Source of the DNA: Rotaria sordida
Lineage: Eukaryota > Rotifera > Eurotatoria > Philodinida > Philodinidae
Assembly: GCA_905250125.1 (NCBI GenBank)
Contig: CAJNOL010000169.1
Location: forward strand, 155,031 to 219,030
DNA length: 64,000 nt
Direction of reading: 5' to 3'
Below the pieces are notes generated by a model. It was not told the DNA's origin, made no database searches, and saw nothing but the letters and a program-made list of their open reading frames with translations. This document shows, one piece after another, positions 1-15,300 of this stretch. The number at the start of each line of letters is the position of its first letter. Position 1 is the first letter of the stretch. A program made the translations under genes and the position numbers.

Positions 1-260
1 AATTTTCCATCAATTAATACGGTATATTAAACAACCAAAATATACTACAAGGTGCAGTTTGAAAAACTCTACAATTTACACAAGATGTCTGTTTTTAATA
101 ATTGCACTTTTTATTTTCAAAATGGACAAAATTTTGTGTGACTAAATTTCGACAGTGCGAAAAAAAAGAATTTTTTGGTACATGACGAATTTCTTTTCTC
201 ATTCCTTCGATTAATAAGTAATATCGAAAGTCATAGTCGATGGTCAATTTTAAATCAACC
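1..260 (-). mobile_element. Decayed mariner/IS630-like transposase 3' fragment (copy A)
   Basis: The minus strand encodes broken pieces of a transposase C-terminus, with motifs such as NFVHFENKK and CVNCR interrupted by stops. The same stretch recurs in direct orientation near 3890-4130 and in inverted orientation near 480-690. It therefore forms one arm of an imperfect inverted repeat spanning the first 700 bases. Family assignment comes from copy C, which retains DDE-type motifs. The copy is non-functional. Confidence 0.55.
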
Positions 261-479
261 TATATATGTTTCGATTATACTTTTTTTCACTCTGATATTA
301 TTTGTTACAAGCATATACGAACTTTATAATAACATATCGAATCTGTATAGGTGTGTTAGTTAATAAACAGAAATGAAATTATAAACAATTACAGATAGCC
401 ACTGAACCGTTTCGATCTTCATGCTTTTGATTACTATGGGTGGAACACTATTGTCAATAATATGCAATATAATAGAGGG

Positions 480-690
480 GAAAAACTATGATTCATTAAT
501 TAATGAAATAAGAAAAGCATTTCGTCGTGTATTAACAAATGATTTTGTAGCAATGTTGAAACAGAATTTAGTCCATTTTGAAAATGAAAAAAGCTGTCTT
601 GTGTAAATTGTAGAGCTTTCTACACTACATCTTGTGGTATATTTTGGTTTTTTGAAACGACGTATGAAGTAATTGAGAATTAAAATATAA
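480..690 (+). mobile_element. Decayed mariner/IS630-like transposase 3' fragment (copy B)
   Basis: The plus strand encodes a run with NYDSLINEIRKAFRRV and LVHFENEK ending in a stop at 604-606. This resembles the C-terminal end of Tc1/mariner transposases. The segment is an imperfect reverse complement of bases 1-260, so the two form an inverted pair. No transposase core is present between them. Confidence 0.5.
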
Positions 691-1190
691 AATGCGACCA
701 TTTAACCTGTCTCACTCGTTAATATCAAATAAATATGGTGGAAAAGTATATGAATATGTGCATGATTGAAGTATGTAATGAAGCGTGAAGATACTATTAC
801 AACAAAATTACAATGTGTCATCCGTCAATATATATCTGTTACCTTATTATGATTGCAAAGGTATGATACAAAATTTGATGTTTTTTTAGGAAATAAATGA
901 TTGGTTTGGTCTGTCTATGAAAGAGTATGATTTATAAATGGTTTATATCCCATAGTTGATTAAGATAGGTTTTCTTTTAATTGTGTTTTGTTTTCATTTT
1001 CAATTGTATGATTATATGAGTTTATTACGATAAATTCTAACGAATATTTTTCTTTTAAGATAAATCACTATCGTTATATGAAAGAGAACTAAATAGAATA
1101 TTTGTTTATGATATATTTTATATCGTTTTATCTATTTAAAGACATTAAACGCGATTTTTTACACGTAAATTACATCTGTTAACACAACAT
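691..1190. other. Intergenic, no gene seen
   Basis: AT-rich sequence with no reading frame, RNA fold or repeat that I can support. Confidence 0.5.
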
Positions 1191-1481
1191 ATGGGTTGTA
1201 CACATTGGACAAAACAACACGAAGTGGATGGTACAATAGATAAACCTAATCAAAATGGTTTTAAAAGTGTACCTTATGCCACAACTGAATTTGATCTATC
1301 AGGATTAGAAAGTGAAGATGAAGACGTAAATTTTTCTTTTAATGCAATAAAGAAAAATCATAGACAACAGCTAACAAATAGATTTGGTCCACCTTTACAT
1401 GGATTAAATTCTGCAAACAACACGTCTTTGACAATAGTTAATAATGTTTTGGAGAATCGAGTTGTTCAAACAGGTGTTTAA
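1191..1481 (+). CDS. Small orphan protein, 96 aa, possible N-terminal acylation
   Basis: A single open frame runs from ATG at 1191 to TAA at 1479-1481. I do not recognise the family. The protein begins MGCTHW. Gly2 followed by Cys3 is the arrangement used for N-myristoylation plus palmitoylation, so membrane attachment is possible but unproven. The middle carries an acidic patch (LESEDEDV, about residues 39-46) and the rest is polar and probably disordered, with no membrane segment. An AATAAA-like A-rich stretch follows near 1540. Composition is more protein-like than neighbouring random frames, but no homologue or intron supports it. It could also be the last exon of a longer gene or a chance frame. 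Confidence 0.4.
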   Translation: MGCTHWTKQHEVDGTIDKPNQNGFKSVPYATTEFDLSGLESEDEDVNFSFNAIKKNHRQQLTNRFGPPLHGLNSANNTSLTIVNNVLENRVVQTGV

Positions 1482-1872
1482 TAGTTTCTATTAAATAATC
1501 TCAAGATATTTTAACATTATACAAGATCTTAATTCTTTATAATAAAAAAAAAAGACTTGTACGAAATTTTCTGTTAATCTTTATAAATAAAATTGTACTT
1601 CGCTCTAATACTCTAAAAAAATTACAGCTATTTATATGAGTATATTTTTACTTGTCATCGCTGACTAAGTGAAATGATGACTCATCACAATTGTATCGAT
1701 GACTTTCTTTTGAAAATTATCTTTTTAACGAAAAATCTTTTTATTCTTATCTTTGCTTCTATCATACTGTGTTTGCAATTTTTGTGATATATCATATATA
1801 CTATTTATATTTGTAAAGAATAAAATTTAATTTATTATTCTCAATTTTAACTTCTACATACAAAAACAAAAT
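1482..1872. other. Intergenic, probable promoter of the dioxygenase-like gene
   Basis: AT-rich spacer with an A-rich tract near 1540-1555. No coding signal is seen. Confidence 0.4.
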
Positions 1873-2555
1873 ATGTCAAATAAATTTGTTCTTGTCGTAT
1901 TTCTCTGTTTTACTATTAATTTATTTGCAAATGGACATGTTATTCGACATGATAATATAAATGATTTGTTCATTTCTCCAATCAATTTTGATTTAAAAGA
2001 TACAAAACTCGGTGACAATATAACATATTATTCATATCATATTCATGTATACTTCTTACAAAAGAATGAAAATCAAACAAATGAAGCTACTCTATTACGT
2101 AATCGTTTCCTTAATGAATTTAATGTTGATGATTGTAATGATGATTGTGGAACATGGTGTCCAAGAATTTGTCATTGGGAATTAAACATGGACCCTATTG
2201 GGTATATAATATATATCTTATATTTTGAAAATTGATTATTCATGTAATATTTTTAATTTAGACCACATCCAATTGGTTCATGGGGTATTTATTTACCACT
2301 TGAACAATTTACTCAAGCTGTATCATTTATTTCAATGTATCATGGCAATCTTACAGTTCTCGTACATCCTAATTCGGGTCGTCCAAAAATTGATCATCTT
2401 CTTAATGGATTTTGGATCAAAACACCTGTACCACTCGATGGTAAATATTATTTATATATATATATATATATATTAAAAATTTTTCTATTCATCTCATTAT
2501 GTTTCTAGGAGATCAATTGAGTGATAGTGAACCGATACCACCTCATCGAATTTAA
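1873..2555 (+). CDS. Secreted DOPA 4,5-dioxygenase-family protein
   Basis: Three exons (1873-2201, 2262-2440, 2509-2555) with GT-AG introns of 60 and 68 bp give about 184 aa. Residues 1-21 form a signal peptide (FVLVVFLCFTINLFANG). The body shows the DOPA-4,5-dioxygenase-family signatures: YHIHVYF near the N-terminus, HPIGSWGIY in the middle, then LTVLVHPNSG and DH. In the family these histidines bind iron for extradiol ring cleavage of catechols. The exon 1/2 splice rebuilds the HPIG motif in frame, which supports the model. A four-cysteine stretch (CNDDCGTWCPRIC, about residues 93-105) suits a secreted disulfide-bonded protein. The family is typical of bacteria, fungi and plants, so horizontal acquisition is plausible. 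Substrate is not predictable. A polyadenylation-like AATAAA lies near 2630. Confidence 0.85.
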
Positions 2556-3689
2556 ACATTGAACATATTTTTATGATTGATTTTTTTTTGCTTTGTCGCC
2601 GAATTGGAGTAAAAAGATTACAATTTTGTGAATAAATGTGCTATCTTGAAATAATTGATTATTGTGCTTTATTAGAAGTATTGACAATAAGGAAAAAGAT
2701 AAAAAATAAACTTTTTTTTCCAGAAATGTTCATAGGAAAATATTTCTAATTTAAATACGAACGCTTTTGATACTCGTCTTATACTCTATATTATGTATCC
2801 AGCTGACTATTGTACACATCAATGATATCATAAGTTTTGCAAAGGATAGGAAAGATTTCTCGTATCATAAATTATCTACAGAATATAATATTTCGTTTTA
2901 TTGTATTATTATAGAAACAAATATTTGCTTAGATTCTGCTTTTTTATCAATATGACTTTCATTACTTACTAGTAAATGTCAAGATATATTGGTTTAAGCA
3001 TATTTGTGTTCTATTAGTATACACAAAGGTGAGGAATGAGCGAAGCAAAAGATAGATTTTATTGGAATTGGGTAGTATTTGTACTGTACTATGTTGTTTA
3101 ATTAATACTAGAAATTAATTTTAATTCATACATGAGCGGAAGTTTACAGATCATTCCCTTGTTGTTGACTAAGTGTATAAACTTCATTCATACATATATA
3201 GACAATAGAATGAGATTTTTCTCTTTAAATGAATTATTATAGAAGAACACTAAGAAGGGATTTCATATGTTTAATCTTATAAATAATGGATAGAACATAA
3301 ATGAATGGCTATACTTTAGTTTTATTCCGTTTTCTAAAAGAAGGGATTTTACATTCGAAAAATGTATCTTTGTTTATGTGTTCAAGCCAATCAGTATGTA
3401 GATCAAAGGTCACAGATGCTTGATTTTACATTTCAACTGGTAATAGACACATGCCGTGATATATATTTGTTATGCTCACGACTTCCACACGTACACGTAT
3501 GCATATATTGATATTGGTATCGATCGTGTTTGTAATATAGTATATAACATAGAGAGCATTGAAAATTCGGTTGAGTCTGATCGACGAGCATTGCTTGTGT
3601 ATGTTAGATAAATAGAAATTTCATAATAATATAATATTTAAGTGGAAGTTTTTATAAAAAGAACTTTTTCGAAACTACACTTCAGTGTT
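2556..3689. other. Intergenic, no gene seen
   Basis: Scattered short frames (for example 2767-2955) lack start context, splice partners or similarity. I see nothing supportable here. Confidence 0.5.
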
Positions 3690-4560
3690 TTATTGCTGGC
3701 AAAATATGAGGTATATTTCAAGAGCTTCAACAGGCTCAGAGAAGGCAATAGAAATTCCACTACCGTTATCTTCGAATATACAAGTAAATAGATTATTCAT
3801 CCAGTAGACTAATAACTGAACTTTCAGTTTTTGATGAAAATATTTTCTTTCAGAAAAGGTTGAGCAAATCTTTTGATTAGTGCTACTTGTTTTTGCATCG
3901 TCGAATACATTTTGTTGAAACGAAAACATATATCACAAGATGCAGCGTGCAACGCTCTGCAATTCATAAACAAAAGCTTATTTAATAATATGCATCTTTT
4001 GTTTTTGAAATGAACGAAGTTGTCTTCGATCAATTTTCGATGATGCGAACAAGATCATTTTTCTTTTGGTACACAACGAATTTCTTTTCTTATTTCATCA
4101 ATCAATGAATCATAGTTTTCAACTTCATCCTATTGTGCTTTATCAGTAATAGCATATCATACATAATAATCCAGAACATGGAGATCAGGACTGTATGATG
4201 GTTATCTGTGATTATTTATAAAATGTATAAAGTTCTCTTTACATTATGCTAATGATTCTGTATGTGTATGCTATATGTTATTGTCTTATTGATAGATGAA
4301 ATCATCGTCGTATAGCCGTTTATTGTCAGATTACTTATGTGAATGAACAATTTCAATATAATTTTCTCGTGAAAATGTTTCGTCGGACTCAAATATAATT
4401 GGAAACATAAGATCCATTTTCGAAGCACCTAATCATATCATAATTTTTTTTTTGGATATATAGTCTTTTGGTTTATATACCATTGTTCCTCAACTTCCTG
4501 TTGACTCGCTATATGAATACAGTTTAAATGAAAAGTAATTTTTGTCAATAAATAGAATTA
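3690..4560 (-). mobile_element. Mariner/IS630-like transposase pseudogene (copy C)
   Basis: Read on the minus strand, this is the most complete of three relatives. Around 4160-4195 it encodes SPDLHVLDYYV, matching the third-aspartate block (SPDLNPxDYxxW) of DDE/D transposases. Around 4275-4290 it encodes QDNN followed by H, matching the second-aspartate block (QDNAxxH). Downstream come YDSLIDEIRKEIRCVPKE and NFVHFKNKRC, shared with copies A and B. Stops and frame changes throughout show it is dead. The ends were not resolved. Confidence 0.6.
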
Positions 4561-5030
4561 TCTTCAATCAATGACCTAGAAAAAAAAAGTGAATTGATCG
4601 TTTACCAAAAAAAAAAATGATCAGGTTCGTGGCGTCGAGATTTGGTTAAAAAACCACGTGCATATCTTCAATAAGCTTTTCTTTGTATCTTGTAGAGTTT
4701 TTCATGTTACATTTTGTATAGAGTGATGAAAATATGAAACGCAAAACGTGGCTATTCATTATTAGTTCATTATCAAGTAAGACTTTTTTTTTATTTATAC
4801 ATAAGAAGTTATCTACACCAGAAAAAAATGAATGGCACTACGCATGATAATTAATAATAGAAAAAAAATACTCCCGTACATATCTTTCGTTGACAAATGA
4901 AAATAAGACTAAATTTTGCAATAAACAAAAATAACAAGTTGAAATATTAGTGATAGAAAAACTAGGTTGTTTATTGCTTTTTTTGTATAATAGATACAAT
5001 AGCAGAATCTGACATACTCACACGATCGCT
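4561..5030. other. Intergenic, downstream of AKT
   Basis: AT-rich sequence with poly-A/T tracts. No gene seen. Confidence 0.4.
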
Positions 5031-8278
<3,248 letters not shown>

Positions 8279-8424
8279 ATTGTTACTATATTTATTTACT
8301 TATTATTCATATAAATCTAAAATAAATGTTTAGAACATAAACAATACTATCCTTTTATATATAGATGTGCCTTCTTTTTTTAATCAGTAAACTACAATCA
8401 TTATGACAGAAACGAAAAAACATC

Positions 8425-11400
8425 TCAAGCTAGTTCACAACAGCATATGCCACTTGAAAATAAATGAAAACGAGTTGAATCACGTAAGTAAATATTTTTT
8501 TTAGAAACGAAAGAAAGGGAAATTTTTTTAAAATATTCATGACATTCATTACATATACGATGATTCTTTGCAATCAGGATTGGTAATGATGAAATTTTTT
8601 GTTCTTCTAATGCATTTTCAAGTGCTAATTTTTCTGTATGTTCACAATTTTCTAATTGTAAATTATTACTTTTGAAATATTCAATTTTTCCATTCGATTT
8701 TTCAAACCAAGAATATGATAACATATTTTTTAATTTATCATTTTCATATAATATTTCATCGATTGTTGTTAATCGATCATTTAAACCGCCATATGTATAC
8801 ATATTATTCATTAATAAATCATACAATGCTAATTGTTCATTTGTTATTACTATTGGATAATTAAATTTATCTATGGTTCCATTTATATTTGCTTTTATTG
8901 CATAGAATAAAATATTTTCTTTAGGTAATTTTTTTAATAATTCATTTACTTCATCAAATAATTGTGCTCGAATTAATGCAGCAATCATTGCTGATGTTAA
9001 TATAGGTCCACGTTTATTTTCTTCAATATTGAAAAATATTCGTTTAACATCATTGATTTTATTTGGTGTTTGACTTAGTGTATGAAGAAGTATAACATAG
9101 GTTTTATCATCTGGTCGATGACCTTGTTGATACATTTGATTGTAACAATTTAAAGCTCTATCAGATTGACGATAAAGACCATATAGATTAAGTAATATAT
9201 TGTACGAAATAATATTATGTTTAGACATTGAATGAAAAATTTTTTCAGCTTGATCGAGATTACCTAATTTACCTTAAAAGAAATATAAAACTTTTGTTTT
9301 TTTTTTTTAAACTTATTATTGTTCAAAAACTTCAACATAACGAAGAATACATTCAAGATTTATGTAAACTGACAATCGATAGAAATTTATATATGATAAA
9401 TAGTTATTTCGATTTCTGTGCAGTGGAAATAAATAAAAGCAGTGCCCATATTACCTTCGATGGATATCAAAACCTTTTTTTTTTGACCATAGCTGTCACC
9501 TTTCCTGACATAGCTTCATCCGTTATCAACACTCTAGATTTGCCACTGTTTTGCTTTAAGAATTTGTGGTAGACAAACATTTTCACAAATAATTCTTAGA
9601 TAAATTCTTGTAAAATTAAGCTTAAGAACACGATGTAACTACTTCTACTAAAGAAAAAAAGACTCTAACAGCATCTATTACAATTTTTGAGTTACCAAAT
9701 TTCCAAATAAGCAAGTTACATTACTTGTAATTAGACAGTGAACAAAGCTTTTTCAATTCTATTTTGCAAACAGAATGAATTTTTATTAATACGAAATGTA
9801 AACATGTTTTCCTATTTGTCAAGATATTGATCATGGTATAAGTTGAATGAGAAATTCATTTAACAAATGTGTTAGATGAAGTGACGGAATCAACCTGAAA
9901 ATATCACTCGACAGGATCAAGTTTTTTGGTCACAGTCACGAGTTGTGACTACTGTAACTGTGACTGTGAATAATGAAAATTGGTTTTAGTTTGGTAGGAC
10001 CTCTTTACGTAAACTAGAAATCTTCTTGACAAAGGTCTAATATAGCGATTCTATAAGTACAAGCAACGAGTATGTGCTGAAGTGAAATAAAAGAAAACAA
10101 AATCAGTCTACTGTTAAAATAGCAAAATTGATTTAATCAAGTGAATAATGGGTAATTCAGCTACAAGTAGAAATATACTGTCATAGAAAAATCTAATATA
10201 ATTAATTTCTCGAAACAAAACGAGAAGATACATATATCTAAAGTTTGACCTTATTTCAGCATTGTTATTGTCCAAAATATAAATTATGATTTTATTATGC
10301 GTGATGTATGTAGATCATTTATTAAATATAAAAGTTGTTACAGAAACTGGATCTATGCAAAAAAAAAACGAAGTTAATTGTGTTGTAGAACATCTGACCA
10401 GTTAACAGAAATACAGAATATGTATCTATTTTAACGGCCGTAAATTTTCGTGACCAAAGTCCAGTCACAGTTATGGCGATCCCTGCAATAGGAAGCACTG
10501 TATTTCAAGGATAATATCTCATGAAACTTCAATAGATGCTAAAAGCAGCTAAAAATTTTTCTTATGTATATTCAAAATATAAATCCATACTTTGTTTTCG
10601 GCACAGTATGTGTATTTCTGAGCGTCTCTAAATCATACGAATCTTCTGTAATAATCTCCATTCTCTTCAAATTATCATAAGAAAGTACAATATATTTCTA
10701 TTTGATGAAAGTAAATAAATCTGTAACATAGAATGAAAAGAATCTATCAAAGCGAAGCAGTACTTTAGGCAAAAAGAACAGTAAATCTCAAGATCTATAA
10801 ACTCGAGTATTTGTTTTTCCATTAAACAATTCCAAATATCTCAATTTTAACAATCATATTGAATAAAAAAAAACCAATTAAATAGACTTTCAATTACCGT
10901 ACATGTTGATAAGTGCATTATCAATATCAATATTTGTACCAAATTTTTTAATATGATCATGAATTTGTTCACTTGTATGTAAACAACATCCATTAGCTAT
11001 AGCTTGTAAAACAAGTACATAAATAATATGATCTATTTGAATATGTGAATTTTTTTTCAAACGATAATATAAATCAATTGTTTTTTGTGGTTGATATTGA
11101 TGATTATAATATTTCATTAATAAACTATAATCAATAATTGTTAATTGATTTGAATTTTTTTCAAATATATCTAATGCTTGTTTTTCTTGATTAAATTTTA
11201 AATAAAAATTAAGTAATTCATTCATAAACATTTTATTATTTGAAAGAAAATGTTTTCCATTTTCATGAATTTTATAACCATCATCATATTGTTTTAATTC
11301 AGTACATGCTTGTAATATAAGTGTACAAAGAAGTGGTGATGAATATTTCATTGATGATGGAATTTTTTTTGAAAGTTCATATGTTTTTTCATATTGTCCT

Positions 11401-11822
11401 TGATTATTAAAACCAGTCATTAAACCACAATAATCAATTATATTACGTTCGTTCATAGATTGAAATACACGATAAGCACTATCAAGATCTTGACATTTAA
11501 TATAAACATCCATTAATAATGATCGTATACGTGGATTATTATAAATATCATCATCATTATTATTAAGATTTTTTGATGAATCAATTAAATGATGAATTGT
11601 ACGTATAGTTGATAAAGATTTTAATTCTTTACATATATCAAGCATTGTTAAATAAGTAACAGAATTTGGTTGAAAAGTTTTTTTTTCAATACCTATTTGA
11701 AATAATTTTAAAGCTTGTTGATAATTTCCATTTAATTGATGATTTCGTATAGTTTTATTCCATTGAATTGTATTCACATTTATACGATAAGTTCGTTTTA
11801 AAAAGAAATTTATTAACATCAT
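8425..11822 (-). CDS. PPR protein with C-terminal DYW-type cytidine deaminase domain
   Basis: Two exons (11822-10898 and 9272-8425) separated by a 1.6 kb intron give 590 aa. The splice joins NALINMYG to KLGNLDQAEKIF, restoring a normal pentatricopeptide repeat. A basic N-terminus (FLKRTYRINV) hints at mitochondrial import. Many PPR units follow, such as WNKTIRNHQLNGNYQQALKLF. After an E-like region (SYSWFEKSNGKIEYF) comes a DYW-type deaminase core: HTE (520-522), equivalent to the plant HSE, CNECH (549-553), RDSTRFH, and a second-zinc CxC in GICCC. The end is ELA instead of Asp-Tyr-Trp, and the linker before HTE is shorter than in plants. In plants these proteins edit C to U in organelle RNA. 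DYW genes are known from a few protists and rotifers, probably by transfer. Mitochondrial editing here is inference. ATG at 11822 or 11819 could start; an AG just upstream may mark a 5' intron. Confidence 0.88.
9910..10492. mobile_element. Possible decayed insertion in the PPR gene intron
   Basis: The intron contains dyad-rich TCACAGTCAC / GTGACTGTG sequence at about 9930-9970 and related TCACAGTTATGG sequence near 10465. The outer ends CAGGATC and GATCCCTG are loosely inverted. No target-site duplication is visible, so the assignment to a non-autonomous element is tentative. The rest of the intron (9273-9909 and 10493-10897) shows nothing recognisable. Confidence 0.25.
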
Positions 11823-12396
11823 CTACAAATAATTCAAATGGTATGATCAATCGTTCTTTTCTGTATTTTTACTAAAGAATAATGTCTCGTGATAGTTATC
11901 GAGAAAAAAATTAGTACATTATTTTTCAAAGTACTTTGTCGAGGATTTTCATTTTTTCTCAACAAAAAAAGAAAAATTTAATAGATTGTTTGTTTTTTCT
12001 TCTTTTAAAAATGTTTCATAAGCTGAACACATGAGGGAAAAATGGAACTAATAGATTTTTGATTATTTGTTTGTTGATTTAATTGAATGCCGATAAGGGA
12101 ATAAAAACTCATGATGTATTTCATGAGAATACTTTCTTCATGAAAGATTAAGTGATAATCAGCATTACTAACAGGACAATATCTAACTAAACTATAGTGA
12201 AGATTATTATGTCTAAAGAAAATAAAAGTAAGATGAAAAAAAACAGCTTTTCACTTATTTCTTTTTTATTATGCGTATACTTGTTTTTTTTTTACTGTGA
12301 AAAAGAAATGCAATATAAAAAGAAAGACAAACACAAGTGAAACGAATGCTTCCTTAAATAATCATTATGCATGCGGAACAAGTAAAAAAAATACTT
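11823..12396. other. Intergenic between hyccin 3' end and PPR 5' end
   Basis: AT-rich spacer with homopolymer T and A runs. It should contain the PPR promoter and hyccin polyadenylation signals, but no specific motif can be defended. Confidence 0.4.
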
Positions 12397-15300
12397 TTAA
12401 AGATATGTTTCTTCAATATTTATTTCGTTTCCACGTGATTTACCGTCATTAAATCTAACTGTTGTTGTAGCATCTTTTTTTTCTCTATGTTTTATGTTGG
12501 ATGAATATGGTAATGTTGACATTGTTGTTGGTTCTGTATCATCATTATGTTTCTTTGTTTTGAGTTGTAAAGTCGGTGATGAATCACTTGGTTGTTGTTG
12601 TTGAATATTATTAAAATAAGTTTGTGTTGATGTTAATGATACTGGTTTATAAAAACGAGTTGATGATGGTGATGGTGTTGATGTAGCTGGACCAATTGAT
12701 GAAGAAATATTGGATCGTGCTTCATCAATTATTGGTGATGATTGATCATCATCATAATGATCATGAAAAGTTTTATATTCAACTGTTAGAGAATTTTCAT
12801 CAACCATATTAAGTTCAGTTCGTGGTGGTGGTGTTGCAGGTATAATATTTATATTTTCATTGATATTAGTTTCACTCAGAACTAAAGAATTAAAAAAAAT
12901 AAAAATAAAACAAAAATACAGCAAAAAAAAATATGCAAAATAGCAAATTATAAATATTTTTTTTAATATTATACACATGAAACTTTTGATTTTTCTAAAT
13001 ATTATAAATATGAAAAGAAGACTTTTGCTTTTGTTTTTGAATGTACCTGTTGTATCATTTTGTTTATTTGAACGTTGACGATTTTTTATTGAACGTCTTG
13101 TTGTTGCTGTTCGTTTTTGTCGTACTATGTCCATTGTTGGTGGTAATTCTATTTCAATACCCATTGTATCGTGTTGTTCAGGTTGTTGAGTTTCAAATTC
13201 ATGTAAATATTTCATTGATTCAGTCATCTAATGAATTGAAATAAAATTAACAGTAAAAAAAAAACAACAATATTATTAACACTTACTAATATAACATCAG
13301 GATACATTTCATATTCTGCACGAAGTTTTAATAAACGCATGCATTCATCTGCTTCCTTCTCTGATGCATTAAATCTAAGAAAAAATTGAAATTTTTTTTT
13401 TCTCCTAATAAAAATTTTCTTTATTACTTAAAATAAAATAATGTTCCTAACATTTCCGACATAATTCGACTTGCTACATGAATACGACGACCAGTTGGTG
13501 GTAAAATTGATTTCGTTTTTGATGATTGATCACCATTAAATGAAAAACCTTGGCCAAGTAATCTAATAAATAATATATAAGAAATGATGTATAAATGAAT
13601 ATTATCATATTATTTACTTTTTTGACATTTTAATATATGATCGTCGAGAATATTTATCCATGAAAGATACATTTGTACCATATTGAATAAGAAGAAACCA
13701 GAGAATTTGCTCTCTGAAAAAAGAAAATGTATTTTGTAAAAAATTTTTATTATTATATATCCGTTTAGTAAAAAAAAAACATTGGTTAGAAAGCATTAGT
13801 CAAAGGAATTCTTTTCTTTTTTTAAAGACAAACACACATGATCTACACACAAATAATGGAGATTTCTTGAGCCTATTTTCCATTCCATATCAATGCTAGA
13901 TAAGAAAAATAAAACCTCATGCAATTAATTAAAAAAAAACGATGTCAAAATATAAAGCAAATAGTTAATTTTTTCTTTTCCGTCAGTCAAAAAAATATAT
14001 ATTTATCTTTAAAAACAAACCCCTGATAATTGATCATTAGTTTTGAACTGCTGAAATCATAATCCTAACAAAGATTCGGTTTTCTATTATTGTAATTTAC
14101 CTTGTATTTCCATTAACGGAATCAAATGGACTAAAAGATTGTAAACGAATAACTTCACATTTTTGCTCATGTTTCGATATTGCATATTGAGTAAGCGGTA
14201 TTGGAGCATAATGATCCTAAATTAAACAAATTTATTGATTTCATATGCAATAAAATATCAAATCGAACGTTTCATATTTTATCTATATATGTATATATGT
14301 TTAATCCAAACGCAGAAATCAATAGGATTAATAGGAATTTAAAATAAAATATTATTAAACATTTTCTTTATCAAATTAGGAGGATTTTATTGAGTGTCAG
14401 TTTCAGATTAGAAATTTAAAGAAAAGAAAGTCTTCTAACCACTAGATATTATTGAAGATCTAGAAAAGAGTTTTTATAATTTTCACAAATTCAAATATCG
14501 AACATAATGTGAAGTAGTTTCAATAATGATGAAAAACTTCTTCATGCTATTTATTAGTTTAGCTACCATCATAAGCCATATTAAAAACTATAATAGAAAT
14601 ATCAATTAGATATTGTTAAGTGGACTATTTCACTATATCCTTCTGTTACGTCACAAAAAGTCAAGATATCAAATTTTTTGAACATTCATTTTGGTTAAAA
14701 TTTCCAATGATTGACACCTGTTTCACAAAAATATCTTATCAGAGATCAACAAATTTTTACTGTTTCGAAAGACGAATAGTTAAGAACAAATCCTCTTAGA
14801 ACATGATGTGCATATTAAACAAATCAATATATGTATATACATATATATATATCAATTTATTAATTGTTCATCATTGAACATGTTATTTTCATTAATATTT
14901 ATTCAATCAAATATAAATACTACTTTTGAATTAAGTTAAAATCTTTTCTTTTCTATTAAGACCAAATATTATTTCTGATATAATTTCGTTAATTTTCTTT
15001 TTTTTTTATTTGAGAGAAAATTCATTTTCTTTGTTCTATTAAAAAAAAACATCTTCAATATTAGTTTGTATATTGTTCAATTATTATGTTTTGATTGTCC
15101 TCTTTTTGATTTAATAAAGTTTTCTTTTTTTTTTTATTATTATTATTTATTGTTGTTTTAAAGTATTGTTTTTGCTGTTTTCTTTTCAGTTAGAATGTTT
15201 CCTTTTTTTGTGGTTTTCTTTGAAGATGACATTCCCATAAAACTCTATTGATAATTGATTTTTATGTCTGCTGAAAATAAAATATTAGATTATTAAAGTT

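Noticed and set aside
12882..13046. Continuous open frame through the hyccin intron encoding a hydrophobic, membrane-like stretch
   Set aside because: It is flanked by a clean GT-AG pair that keeps frame when removed, and the hydrophobic residues come from T/A-rich intron sequence. It is an intron, not a membrane domain.
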